Part shown: positions 8,751 to 18,200 of the stretch, one piece after another
Position numbering within the stretch: the stretch's first letter is position 1
Layout of the letters: every line of letters begins with the position of its first letter
Assembly (NCBI RefSeq): GCF_000785435.2
Contig: NZ_JTDB02000001.1
Location: 372,001-436,000, forward strand
From: Paraburkholderia sacchari
GTDB taxonomy: Bacteria > Pseudomonadota > Gammaproteobacteria > Burkholderiales > Burkholderiaceae
Reading direction: 5' to 3'
DNA length: 64,000 bases
Made by a program: the position numbers and the translations under genes
Notes under the pieces: model-generated
What the model was told of the DNA's origin: nothing
The model's database searches: none
The model's input: only the letters and a program-made list of their open reading frames with translations

Positions 8751-9209
8751 ATGGGCGCGTTCAACCGCATTCTGTTGTGTTACGACGCCACGCGGGAGGG
8801 GCGCCGCGCGCTGCGCGAAGGCAAGGATCTGGCGCTCGAATGCAAGGCGCAGACACATCTGCTCGCGGTGCTCGACCAGTCGCCGCTGCAGTGGGGCACC
8901 GACATTGCATCGGCGGTGCCCTTTGAGGCCGCGGAGGCGGCCGCGAAGGACATTCTCGAAGACGGCGTGGCGCGCCTGAAGGAACTCGGGCTGGAGGCAA
9001 CGGGGCATTTTGCCGTGGGCCGCGCGATAGAGGAGATTGCACGCGCGAGCGCGTCGTTCAACGCCGATCTGATCGTGCTGGCCCATCACCGCAGAGGCCC
9101 GTTCAAGCGCTGGTGGGAAGGCCGCGACGATCGCAAGTTGCTCGACCGGGTGTCGTGCAGCGTGCTCGTGGTGACGGCGCCGGAGGCCGCCGAAGCGGCG
9201 GCCTCCTGA
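8751..9209 (+). CDS. Universal stress protein, UspA family, without the usual ATP loop
   Basis: The 152-residue protein has the UspA fold signatures FNRILLCYDATREGRRALR at the N-terminus and SCSVLVVTAPEA at the C-terminal strand. The region that in ATP-binding members reads G-x2-G-x9-G-[ST] is here HHRRGPFKRWWEGRDD, so this copy probably does not bind ATP like UspFG proteins. GAGAGGG lies upstream of the ATG at 8751. It is divergent from flhDC and shares its long regulatory region, so co-regulation with motility is possible but not shown. Confidence 0.88.
   Translation: MGAFNRILLCYDATREGRRALREGKDLALECKAQTHLLAVLDQSPLQWGTDIASAVPFEAAEAAAKDILEDGVARLKELGLEATGHFAVGRAIEEIARASASFNADLIVLAHHRRGPFKRWWEGRDDRKLLDRVSCSVLVVTAPEAAEAAAS
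9182..9206 (+). terminator. Perfect hairpin at the 3' end of the stress-protein gene
   Basis: GGAGGCCGCC, loop GAAGC, GGCGGCCTCC: a 10-bp perfect stem inside the last codons of the gene. No U-tract follows. It could stabilise the mRNA end or help termination before the convergent XRE gene. Confidence 0.3.
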
Positions 9210-9265
9210 GCCTGAGCGCACCGCCCGCCTATGAGCGCGCAGGCACGCCGGGCGCATGGAGCGCC

Positions 9266-10111
9266 TCAAACCGATTGCGAGCGCAATGTTTGTGCGGTTT
9301 GTGCATCGGCGGGAAAAAACGCCTCGATTGCGAGTTCGGAAAGCGTAATGTCGACGGGCGTGCCGAATACGGTGGTCGTGCTGTAGAACGATAGTTCTCC
9401 GAGCGCAGTCCGTATGCGCAGCGGCACCGCAATCGTGTGCTGAACCGGCTCGGCGCCGGCGGAAGCCGTATGCGGCGGCGCGGGGTAGGCGGCCAGCTCG
9501 TCGTGGAGCGCGACGAGGGTGGGATCTGCGCTCGCTTCGATCTGCCGCTGCAAGCGCGTGAGCAGATGCCCGCGCCACGCATGCCAGTTGACGATGCGCG
9601 GCGCCAGGCCCTCGGGATGCAGTGAAAGGCGCAGCGCATTCACGGGCGCGGCCAGCAGCGCGGGCGAGGCGTCGCCGACGAGCGGCGCGAGCGAGGCGTT
9701 GGCCGCCACGATGTTCCAGTGCCGGTCGACCGCGAGCGCCGGGTAGGGTTCGTGGCCGCGCAGCACCAGTTCGACGGCTGCGCGCGCCGCCGCGAGCTGC
9801 GGGTCGTCGAGCGCGCGCTCCCGATAGAGCGGCGCATAACCCGCCGCTACGAGCAGCGCGTTGCGCTCGCGCAGCGGCACGTCGAGGCTTTCGGCCAGAT
9901 GCATGACCATCTCGCGGCTCGGCAGCGAACGGCCCGACTCCACGAAACTCAGGTGCCGCGTGGAAATGTCCGCTTCGTTCGCGAGCAGCATTTGGCTCAT
10001 GCGGCGGCGCAATCGCCATTCGCGCAACAGTTCGCCCACACTGCGGCGCGTTGCGCCAATGGCCGGCTGCACGGGGGAGGGCGCCACGAAGGCGTTCGCG
10101 AGCGTGTTCAT
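9266..10111 (-). CDS. XRE-type regulator with MmyB-like ligand-binding domain
   Basis: The 281-residue protein has an N-terminal helix-turn-helix (SVGELLREWRLRRRMSQMLLA, then ISTRHLSFVESGRSLPSREMV). It is followed by the PAS-like MmyB domain common in these regulators (YPALAVDRHWNIVAANASLAPL, and near the end LRIRTALGELSFYSTTTVFGTPVDITLSELAIEAFFPAD). Such proteins bind a small molecule and usually act on neighbouring or own promoters. The divergent neighbour is the 53-residue membrane protein at 10293. The ligand and targets are unknown. Confidence 0.9.
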   Translation of the reverse strand: MNTLANAFVAPSPVQPAIGATRRSVGELLREWRLRRRMSQMLLANEADISTRHLSFVESGRSLPSREMVMHLAESLDVPLRERNALLVAAGYAPLYRERALDDPQLAAARAAVELVLRGHEPYPALAVDRHWNIVAANASLAPLVGDASPALLAAPVNALRLSLHPEGLAPRIVNWHAWRGHLLTRLQRQIEASADPTLVALHDELAAYPAPPHTASAGAEPVQHTIAVPLRIRTALGELSFYSTTTVFGTPVDITLSELAIEAFFPADAQTAQTLRSQSV

Positions 10112-10292
10112 GCACCGATTCTAGCGAAAAGGTGCTAGCGGTCGATTACCCGGGAGGTAATGGTCTCGCGTCATAAGCAATCCGCGCGAAAAAAGGCGCG
10201 CGACGTTCGCGCAAAGCGCTTATCGATGTCCCTGCGTTTCGCCTAGAATTCATATCTCACAATTTGTTTGATGGCATGGCGAGGAGATAGCC

Positions 10293-10454
10293 ATGAGGGA
10301 AACGGTTGTTGCGTATCTGCTGGGCCCGGCCGTGATGCTGGTGGTGAGCGCCGCTATCTGGGCCGTGTCGCGCCATAGCCGGGGCGTGCTCGAAGCGCGC
10401 GTGTCGCGCTGGCTCGACGCGCACCGCGGACATGGCATGCGTCATAAGCATTGA
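10293..10454 (+). CDS. Small single-span membrane protein, hypothetical (53 aa)
   Basis: A strong SD (GAGGAG, 6 nt before the ATG) precedes a 53-codon frame ending in TGA. The product begins MRETVVAYLLGPAVMLVVSA, a likely transmembrane helix over residues 5-25. It continues with a basic, amphipathic stretch (SRHSRGVLEARVSRWLDAHRG) and ends in HKH. No family is recognised. It is divergent from the XRE regulator, with a 181-bp shared intergenic region, so it is a candidate target of that regulator. The 266 bp downstream hold only a weak hairpin (CTGCCA/TGGCAG, about 10531-10548). Confidence 0.55.
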   Translation: MRETVVAYLLGPAVMLVVSAAIWAVSRHSRGVLEARVSRWLDAHRGHGMRHKH

Positions 10455-10720
10455 GCGTGCCAGCAAGCCGGTCTCCACCGTCGAGCGCATGCGGGTAAAC
10501 GCGTATCGCGGGCTCGGTGCAAGTGTTTTCGGCTGCCAATTAGATGGCAGTGCAGACCAATATCCGTGAGAGCGCTTGCCGCAGCCACCCCGCAGGACTT
10601 GTGCGAGCGGGCGCGGGCTGACGGTCCGCCGAACTGTCTGCTGATATGCGCGTAATCCATTAAGTAGGGAACTGCAGGAAAGGACCGATGTCATTGCCAT
10701 ATTGCATATCGGAGCCCTTC

Positions 10721-11152
10721 ATGACACGTCCCACGGATTCCCTGATCATCTTCATCGCCCGTATTGCGCTCGCGATTCTGTTTTTGTGGGGCGGCGCCAT
10801 GAAGCTTTTGGGGTACGCGGGGTTCATTGCTTATCTGCATGCGCATGGCGTGCCTTATGCGCAATTCATGGCGCCCATCGCCACCGGGGTGGAGCTGCTC
10901 GGCGGACTCGCGCTCGTGTTCGGCATGCGCATGCGCTTCGTGGCATTCGTGCTGGCCGCCTATACCATCGTGACCGCGGTTCTTGGGCATGACTTCTGGA
11001 ATATCACCGAGGCTGCGCATCAACAGGAAGCGGTCGTGCATTTCTGGAAAAACATCGCGATCGCGGGCGGGTTCATGCTGCTCGCGGTAACGGGCGCGGG
11101 ACGTGCTTCCTTCGATGGGCTGCGTACGCCGCGTGGCGGGCTGCGGGGCTGA
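10721..11152 (+). CDS. DoxX family membrane protein
   Basis: The 143-residue, four-helix protein has the DoxX signature WGGAMKLLGYAGFIAYL followed by MAPIATGVELLGGLALVFGMRMR. ATG 10721 is preferred because GGAG lies 6 nt upstream; an ATG at 10688 would add 11 residues and also has an AAGGA. DoxX-like proteins in proteobacteria are linked to thiol or oxidative-stress functions, but this one has no informative neighbour. The reaction is not known. Confidence 0.85.
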   Translation: MTRPTDSLIIFIARIALAILFLWGGAMKLLGYAGFIAYLHAHGVPYAQFMAPIATGVELLGGLALVFGMRMRFVAFVLAAYTIVTAVLGHDFWNITEAAHQQEAVVHFWKNIAIAGGFMLLAVTGAGRASFDGLRTPRGGLRG

Positions 11153-11232
11153 AGGCTCGCCTGGCTGCCCACACGGTTACATGCGGCACGCCGATAACGG
11201 ACAAGATCCGCGAGATAACTTGGGAGCCCGCT

Positions 11233-11502
11233 GTGATAGAACACTTCGACTTCAATGTGGGGGGCCGGGCCGGGCAGTTCTGCGCGAGCCTGGCCGAGGA
11301 CGGCACGCGCCGCGTGCTGATCAGCGCCGCCGATACCGCGAAGACGCTCGTGATACTCGATGCCTCGGGGCTGCTCGGCACGCTCAAAGCCGAACTCGAG
11401 GAACCCGAGCGGCTGATCGCGCATGCCATTCGCAAGGCGCAAACCGAAGGGCTGATCGAGCGTGCGCTGAGCACGGGCGCGATTCAGGAAGCGCGGCTCT
11501 AG
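11233..11502 (+). CDS. Conserved-looking small hypothetical protein (89 aa)
   Basis: The frame starts with GTG at 11233 behind GGGAG. The product (MIEHFDFNVGGRAGQFCASL at the start, then LISAADTAKTLVILDASGLLGTL) is soluble, acidic-to-neutral and has codon use like its neighbours, so it is likely real. I do not recognise the family. It lies between the DoxX gene and a convergent MFS exporter, with an 80-bp gap upstream. Confidence 0.6.
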   Translation: MIEHFDFNVGGRAGQFCASLAEDGTRRVLISAADTAKTLVILDASGLLGTLKAELEEPERLIAHAIRKAQTEGLIERALSTGAIQEARL

Positions 11503-11524
11503 CCGCGCGCGGCTTCGTTGTCTT

Positions 11525-13048
11525 TCACGACTGATTCGCACGCGCGTTTTCCCTGACGCGGGGCGCTCGTGCGCGTGACGTTGAGCGGGGCGGGGCCGTC
11601 GAGTCCGCGCGCATGCTCCAGGCGAGGCACGCCGCCACCAGAAGCAGCATTGCCGAGATTGCCGTATCCGCGTGCAGGCCGCTCACGACCTGCGCCGCCG
11701 CCCCACTGCCCGTGAACGCGCCGAATGCCGCCACGCCCACCGCGCCTCCCGCCTGGCGCGCCGTATTGAGCAACGCCGATGCCGTGCCCGCGCGGGCCGG
11801 TTCGACCGAGGCCAGCACCGTCGTGGTCATGGCCGGCACCGCGAGTCCCATGCCGCTGGGAATCAGCAGAAACGCCGCGAGCAGCGCGATTAGCGGCGTG
11901 TTCGCACTGACAGGAATCAGCAGCGCATAGCCGAGCCCCGCCACCAGCGCGCCGCCGATCATCGGCAAGCGCGTGCCGTAACGCGCGACGACGTGTCCGC
12001 TCGCGATATTGGAGAGCAGGAAGCCGCCCGTGAGCGGGATGAAGGTGAGCCCGGCCTGCAACGGCGACTGGCCGCGCGCATGCTGCAGGAACAGCGCTAG
12101 CACGAACACGGTGCCGTAGTAGGTCAGATTCACGCACACACCGAATAGCACGGCCGTGCTGAAGATGCGGTTGCGCAGCATGGCGAGCGGCAGCATGGGG
12201 GCTTCGATGCGCGCTTCGAGCGCGATGAACGCCGCGCCCGCTGCGAGCGCCAGCACGAAGCCGCCCCACACGGCCCAGTGCGCGAAGCCGAGCGGCCGCC
12301 ACTCGATCACCGCGCCGGTGAACGCCGTGAGAGCGACGATGGCCAGCAACTGGCCGCGCAGGTCGAGGCTGCGCGGGCGCTGCGCCGGGGCGCCCGCAGT
12401 GTTCGTGTCGTTCGCAGCAGGGTTCGCGGCCACGCTGCTGGCGTTGCGCGATGCGGGAATCCACGCCAGCGTGGCGGCGAGGCCCGCCGCGCAGAGCGGC
12501 AGATTGACGAGAAAGATGCTGCGCCAGCCGAACGCGGCGATCAGCAGGCCCCCGGCGATCGGCCCGGCGGCGATCGAGATCGCGCCGGCGGCGGTCCAGA
12601 AACCCACGGCGCGGGCGCGCAGCGAGCGCTCGTGGCGGCAGGCCTCGTTCAGCAGCGCGAGCGAGTTGGGCAGCATGGCGGCCGCGCCTGCGCCTTGCAG
12701 CGCGCGTGCCGCGATCAGCAAGGCGGGATTGGCCGCGAGCCCGCAGGCCAGCGAGGCGAGCGCGAACGCCACGAGGCCGGCCGCGTACATGCGGCGCGCG
12801 CCGTAGCGGTCGCCGAGCACGCCGCCCGAAAGCATCAGCACGGCAAAGGCGAGCGTGTAGGCGTCGACGATCCATTGCAGTCCGGCGACGTTCGCATGCA
12901 GATCGGTGGCGATGCGCGCCAGCGCGATATTGACGATAGTGACGTCGAGCTGCGTCACGACGAAGCCCACGCTCACAGTTCCCACCACGCGCATGAGCGC
13001 GGGCGTGAAGTGTGCGGAGCGGGGCGAAGGGGCGGATGGCGTATTCAT
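11525..13048 (-). CDS. MFS drug exporter, DHA2 (EmrB/QacA) family
   Basis: This 507-residue protein has about 14 predicted membrane spans, the size of DHA2 transporters. Motif D1-like TQLDVTIVNIALARIATDL is in TM1. Motif A-like GGVLGDRYGARRMYAAGL follows TM2. Motif C-like sequence AAGAISIAAGPIAGGLL lies in TM5. These exporters use the proton gradient to extrude hydrophobic or cationic drugs, or cell metabolites. No adaptor gene accompanies it. It is divergent from the orphan response regulator at 13269 with a 220-bp gap. The C-terminus after the last span is Arg-rich. Substrate unknown. Confidence 0.92.
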   Translation of the reverse strand: MNTPSAPSPRSAHFTPALMRVVGTVSVGFVVTQLDVTIVNIALARIATDLHANVAGLQWIVDAYTLAFAVLMLSGGVLGDRYGARRMYAAGLVAFALASLACGLAANPALLIAARALQGAGAAAMLPNSLALLNEACRHERSLRARAVGFWTAAGAISIAAGPIAGGLLIAAFGWRSIFLVNLPLCAAGLAATLAWIPASRNASSVAANPAANDTNTAGAPAQRPRSLDLRGQLLAIVALTAFTGAVIEWRPLGFAHWAVWGGFVLALAAGAAFIALEARIEAPMLPLAMLRNRIFSTAVLFGVCVNLTYYGTVFVLALFLQHARGQSPLQAGLTFIPLTGGFLLSNIASGHVVARYGTRLPMIGGALVAGLGYALLIPVSANTPLIALLAAFLLIPSGMGLAVPAMTTTVLASVEPARAGTASALLNTARQAGGAVGVAAFGAFTGSGAAAQVVSGLHADTAISAMLLLVAACLAWSMRADSTAPPRSTSRARAPRVRENARANQS

Positions 13049-13268
13049 GCGACGTATGTTAGAGCGCTGGCCGCCACGACGTTTCAGTGCGACGTGAAAG
13101 ATCGAAGCATGACGGCGCCCGCCATCGTCTCGACACCGGTCTGTCAGGTATTCACGCCGACGCTGAAGGAATTACTCACCTTGAACTGCAATTCAGAGTC
13201 CTCTTATGGGCCGTCTTTGCACATCTCCACAGAATTGCTCCCGCTTTGTTCGGATAAGGGAGGTTTCT

Positions 13269-13991
13269 ATGCGTATCGCAATTCTCCAGCGCGACGCTGG
13301 CCAGCGCGGGTTGATCGAGCGTACGCTCACACAAAGCGGCCACGCATGCATGCCGTTCAGCGACGGCATCACGCTCGCCAAGGCGCTGGCCGCGTCCACC
13401 GTCGACATGCTCGTGCTCGACTGGCAGGGCTCGCGGCTCTCGGGCGCGGAATTGCTGAAGACGGTGCGTGCCGTGAACGGCAATCAGATTCCGGTACTGT
13501 TCGCTTCCGAGGACGACTCGGACGAGAGCGTGGTGCGCGCGTTCTCGGTGGGCGCGGACGACTACGTGAGCCTGCCGGTGTGCCCCTCGGTGTTTCGCGC
13601 GCGCGTGAATGCGCTGCTGCGGCGCGCCTTTCCGGATCGTTACGACAACGTCGCGCTCGAGGTCGGCCCGTATCACTTCGACATCCGCCGCCAGACCGTC
13701 ACCGTACACGGCAAGCCCGTCGAACTGTCGGGCACGCAGTACCGGCTCGCTTCGCTGTTTTTCGCGAATATCGGCCGCGTGCTCTCGCGCGATCATATTT
13801 ACGCGATGGTCTGGGGCCGCGAACTGCATACGCTCACGCGCACCATCGACAGCCACGTGTCGCGGCTGCGCGTGCTGCTGGAGATCGAGGAGCACAACGG
13901 TTTTCGTCTGCAGCCCGTCTACAAGAGCGGCTACCGGCTGCTGCGCCTGCAGGAGGAGTCGGTGTCGCTCGATGAGCTCGCGGCGGCGTGA
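13269..13991 (+). CDS. Orphan OmpR/PhoB-type response regulator with atypical receiver
   Basis: The 240-residue protein has a receiver domain (1-120) and a C-terminal winged helix (about 130-232; DHIYAMVWGRELHTLTRTIDSHVSRLR). The phospho-acceptor aspartate is present (D51 in VLDWQG). Other conserved receiver positions are changed: only one acidic residue (D9) of the usual acidic pair, Ala79 where Thr/Ser is usual, and Leu102 (YVSLP) where the invariant Lys should be. AAGGGAGG lies 5 nt before the ATG at 13269. No sensor kinase is adjacent. It may act without normal phosphorylation. Confidence 0.88.
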   Translation: MRIAILQRDAGQRGLIERTLTQSGHACMPFSDGITLAKALAASTVDMLVLDWQGSRLSGAELLKTVRAVNGNQIPVLFASEDDSDESVVRAFSVGADDYVSLPVCPSVFRARVNALLRRAFPDRYDNVALEVGPYHFDIRRQTVTVHGKPVELSGTQYRLASLFFANIGRVLSRDHIYAMVWGRELHTLTRTIDSHVSRLRVLLEIEEHNGFRLQPVYKSGYRLLRLQEESVSLDELAAA

Positions 13992-14035
13992 GGCGCGGCT
14001 CCCATGGCAGCGTGATTCGCGTCATGGGTCAATGA

Positions 14036-14069
14036 AAAACGGCGGCACGTTTAGGCGTGCCGCCGTTTT
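14036..14069. terminator. Bidirectional rho-independent terminator
   Basis: A 14-bp perfect stem (AAAACGGCGGCACG / CGTGCCGCCGTTTT) with the six-nt loop TTTAGG. It is flanked by A and T tracts, so it works for the response regulator (+) and for the convergent gene at 14105 (-). Confidence 0.9.
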
Positions 14070-14104
14070 GCTATTTCTCGCTTATTGCTTGCTTATGCGC
14101 GGTA

Positions 14105-14389
14105 TCAACGGGCGATGCCGAGCCCCTCCAGCACCGCATTGCCTTCGGGCGTCAGGCGGATCAGCGCGTCGCCCGCGGCGGTGTCGCCGGGCACCTGCTC
14201 GACGAGACCGGCTTCGCGCAGCGTGGTGATCTCGGGCTTGGCGCTCGCATTGATGGGGGCATGCAGCAACAGCAACAGCGTCGCGAGCTCGTGATGGCTC
14301 AGCAGGCGTCGCAGTATCGTGCGCTTCGCGGGCCGGGCCGGCCGTGCTTCGGTTGCTGCTTGATGCTTCTTCAATCCAGTCCAGTCCAC
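14105..14389 (-). CDS. Small winged-helix-like hypothetical protein
   Basis: The 94-residue product starts best at GTG 14389 (AGGAG 6 nt upstream; the ATG at 14395 touches the SD). It begins MDWTGLKKHQAATEARPARP. It then reads HELATLLLLLHAPINASAKPEITTLREAGLVEQVP and ALIRLTPEGNAVLEGLGIAR. The order helix, recognition-like helix, wing (RLTPEG) resembles a MarR/PadR-type winged helix without the dimerisation arms. DNA binding is inferred only. The gene stands alone between two terminator or intergenic regions. Confidence 0.65.
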   Translation of the reverse strand: MDWTGLKKHQAATEARPARPAKRTILRRLLSHHELATLLLLLHAPINASAKPEITTLREAGLVEQVPGDTAAGDALIRLTPEGNAVLEGLGIAR

Positions 14390-14574
14390 GGGCATCTCCT
14401 GCTGTGTTTCTTCCGGGGTGAGGCGATGATGCGGACGAAGACTTAAGCGATTCTTAAAACCGCTTCTGGAAATATGTCGCCGTACTACATGCCGTTACAG
14501 CCCGTATCCGGTTTGAATGCGCCCGTAAGCGCAATTTAATCAGGCTCGTGCCGCGTGGCGCGCAATGCGTTGAC

Positions 14575-14907
14575 TCAGGGCGCACAGGTCTTGCTTGCGC
14601 TTTCGATCCACATATTTCCCGAGTGACGCTTGCCGGCGTAGAAGCGATAGGTGGTCGTGCCGTTATCGGCGCGAATCTTGATGATGTTCGAATCGCCGAA
14701 GTCGAGCATTTCGCCCTGCGGCAGGGCGCTCGTCTGGAAGCTCACGCCGTGTTTGGTGGCCTGCGCCGTCAGGCACGAGACGACATCCTGAACCGACCGG
14801 TTGGTCGTGGAATCGATGACAGGCTGACCGGAATCCGGATTGCCCTGGAACCAGGCGCAAGCGCCGAGGTTGAGCGAAAGGGCGAAGAGCACGGCAAGTT
14901 TCTTCAT
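14575..14907 (-). CDS. Small lipoprotein, hypothetical (110 aa)
   Basis: The N-terminus MKKLAVLFALSLNLGAC is a lipoprotein signal peptide with lipobox LGAC (Cys17). The mature part reads AWFQGNPDSGQPVIDSTTNRS, and there are two further Cys residues (VVSCLTAQ and the C-terminal SKTCAP) that could pair. The middle contains a beta-rich stretch (TTTYRFYAGKRHSGNMWIESA). No family is recognised. It is probably anchored in the outer membrane. The 332 bp between it and the divergent PBP gene hold two perfect palindromes described separately. Confidence 0.75.
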   Translation of the reverse strand: MKKLAVLFALSLNLGACAWFQGNPDSGQPVIDSTTNRSVQDVVSCLTAQATKHGVSFQTSALPQGEMLDFGDSNIIKIRADNGTTTYRFYAGKRHSGNMWIESASKTCAP

Positions 14908-15180
14908 ATGTCTCGTTTTGCGACCGGGTGTGCGACCGGAATGGGCGGCCGGCGTGAGCGACAAGGAACTGGAGATTATAGCGGCAGCACGGCGCGTGCC
15001 GGCGCCGCGCGATGCCGGTTGGCGTACGCCATGCACGAGACACACAAGCCGCATACAGTGGAAACACGACTAGCGATTCGGGCTCTGCTGTGCAGGGTCC
15101 CCGCGCGCCGGGCATGGCTGTTGCGGGCACGCGACTGACGCCCGCGCAGCGCGATACTGTCGCGCACGAATCAACCAGGC

Positions 15181-15210
15181 GAGATAGACTATCTCAGCGG
15201 AGTACTCCGC
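15181..15210. promoter_or_regulatory. Two adjacent perfect palindromes upstream of the PBP gene
   Basis: GAGATA-GAC-TATCTC (15181-15195) is followed one base later by the 14-bp palindrome GCGGAGTACTCCGC (15197-15210). They end 29 bp before the ATG at 15240. They could be operators or consecutive 5'-UTR hairpins near the ribosome site. Confidence 0.4.
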
Positions 15211-15239
15211 GATCTGGCGCGACGTCAGGGAGAATAACC

Positions 15240-18200
15240 ATGAGCCGCCCGTCGGTCCGCTTTCCTCTTCCTGCCACCCATGCCCGTTCAGTCTGGCGAT
15301 GGATCAAGTGGGGTTTCGTCCTTGCGATTCTGGTTGCCATCGCCATCGTGGTGCGCATCGTCCAGATCGAAATCGATACGTCGAGGCTCCAGGCACGCTA
15401 TCTCTCCGAACTCACGCGCGACATTGGCTTCGCAGTCGAGCCGGGGCAGAGCCACAGCATCCGCTTTCCCACGACGAATGGACCTTACGACGTGCGGCTC
15501 GGCTATGCCCAGTTGCCGGCGTTCACCACGCGTCTCGAAGAGCGCGGCTTCACCGTGGCCGCGCAGGCGCGCGATTCCGCGCGCATGATCGCGCTCGCCG
15601 ACGAAGGCCTTTTCCTCCCTTATGAAGAAAAGGACCAGGCCGGCATCGTACTGCGTGACACGAATGGCGCGACGCTGTTCCACACGCGCTATCCGCAGCG
15701 CACCTACGAGAACTTCGGCGCCGTGCCGCCGCTCGTGCGCGACTCGCTGCTCTTCATCGAAGACAAATACCTGCTCGCCGCCGATCAGCCGAACCGCAAT
15801 CCGGCCATCGACTGGGGGCGCTTTAGCCGCGCTGTCGTCGACCAGGGCGTCCGGCTCGTGAACCGGCATCAGCACGCGCCGGGCGGCAGCACGCTCGCCA
15901 CGCAAATCGAGAAGTTCCGCCACTCCGATGGCGGGCGCACCGCGACGCCGCCCGAGAAGCTGCGCCAGATTGCGTCGGCTTCGGTGCGCGCCTATCTCGA
16001 CGGCCCGCAGACCATGCCCGCGCGCCAGCAGATTCTCGTGCACTACCTGAATTCCGTACCGCTCTCGGCCAAGGCGGGCGTGGGTGAAGTCAACGGTATC
16101 GGCGATGGCCTCGCGGCCTGGTACGGGCGCGACTTCCGCGACGTCAACCGCATTCTGCGCGAGCCCGTGTCGGAATCGACGCTAGACGAGCAGGCGCTCG
16201 CATTCCGCCAGGTGCTCTCGCTGCTGATTGCGCAGCGCGCGCCCTCGTATTTCCTGCAGAAGAACAACGACGCGCTTGCGAAGCTCACCGACAGCTATCT
16301 GCGCCTGCTCGGCAGCGGCGGCGTGATCTCGCCCGCGCTGCGCGACGCCGCGCTCGCGACGCAGCTTGCGCTAGACCGGACGAAGCCCAGGCCGCGCGCG
16401 CCGACCTCCTATGTCGAGCACAAAACGGTGCTCACGATGCGCACGCAACTGATGCAGGCGCTTGGGCTGAAAACGATTTACGATCTCGACCGCCTCGATC
16501 TATCGGCCGTGTCCACGCTCGACGACGCCGTGCAGCGGGCCGTGAGCGACCGGCTCGCAGATGCGGCGACCAAGGACGGCGCGCGCGCGGCGGGGCTGGT
16601 GGGCGACAAAATGCTCACGCCCGCCGACGACCCGTCGAAGATCGCCTACAGCTTCACGCTGTTCGAGCGGCGCGGCAACGAGAACGTCGTGCGCGTGCAA
16701 ACCGACAGTGTGAACCAGCCGTTCGACATCAATTCCGGCGCGCGCCTGAATCTCGGCTCGACGGCGAAGTTGCGCACGCTCATAACCTATCTGCAAATCG
16801 TAAGCGCGTTGAACGCGAAGTACGCCAACGAAGATCCGAAGACGCTGCGCGCGATGATTCCGCAGGTCGACCCGAGCGACGCACTCACGCGCTGGGCGCT
16901 CGACTATCTCTCGACGACGCGCGACCATTCGCTGCCCGCGATGCTCGAAGCGGCCGTGCAGCGCAAATATTCCGCGAGTCCGGGCGAGACCTTCTACACG
17001 GGCGGCGGCGCGCAAAGCTTCAACAATTTCGAGTCGAGCGAGAACGCGCAGATCCTCACCGTGCAGAGCGCGTTCCAGCATTCGGTGAATCTTGTGTTCG
17101 TGCGGCTCATGCGCGATATCGTCCACTACGAGATGATCCAGGTTGCGGGGCCGCCCTCGACTTACCTCGACGATCCGGCGGTGCGCAACCGTTACCTCAC
17201 GCAGTTCGCCGACGGCGAGAGCCAGGTCTACATGAAGCGCTTCTACACGCGCTACACAGGCAAGAGCAACGACGAGGCGCTGCAGATCCTGCTCAAGCAC
17301 ACGCGCAAGGGGCCCGCGCGGATCGCGACGGTGCTGCGCAGCGCGAACCCGAACGGTGATCCGGCGTGGTTCAACGCGCAGATGCGTGCGCAACTGAAGA
17401 ACACCAAATTCCAGTGGCTCGACGATGAAGAGCTCGCCCGGTACTACAACAAGTACGCGATCGACAAATTCAATCTCAACGATCGCGGCTATATCGCGGG
17501 GATTCATCCGCTCGAGTTGTGGCTGCTGAATTACCTGCACACGCACCCCGAAGCGACGCTCGCGCAGGTCCAGGCGCAGAGCCGCGACGTGCGCCTCTAT
17601 ACCTACAAGTGGCTCTTCAAGACGCGCTATTACGCGACGCAGAACCGGCGCATTCGCCGCATGATCGAAATGCAGGCGTATGCCGAGATCGGCAAGTCGT
17701 GGCGTGCGCTCGGCTACCCGTTCGACAACATCACGCCTTCGTTTGGCGCGGCGATTGGCGCGTCGGGCGACCGGCCTTCGGCGCTTGCGTATCTGATCGG
17801 CCTCGTTTCCAGCAACGGCGAAAAGTTGCCGACGCATAGCTTCGAATCGCTCGACTTCGCGCGCGGCACGCCGTACGAAACGCGCTTCGTGCATGCGGCC
17901 AAGCCGCCGCAGCCGCTCATCTCGCCGGAAATCGCGCAGGTCACGCGCGAGTTGCTGACCTCGGTGGTGGAAGGCGGCACGGCCAAGCGGCTCGCCGACG
18001 GCATGGCGTTTCCCGGCGGCAAGACGCTGCCGGTTTACGGCAAGACGGGTACGGGCGATCAGCGCTTTAACGTATATGCGCCGGGCGCTCGCCTGATCGA
18101 GTCGCGCAAGGTGAACCGCAGCGCGACGTTCGTGTTCGTCATCGGCGATCGTTTCTACGGCACGCTGACCGCGTGGGTGCACGAGCCCTATGCGGCCCGC

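Noticed and set aside
12278..13975. Plus-strand 565-codon frame crossing the MFS gene and the response regulator
   Set aside because: It overlaps two convincing genes in other frames and shows no family similarity.
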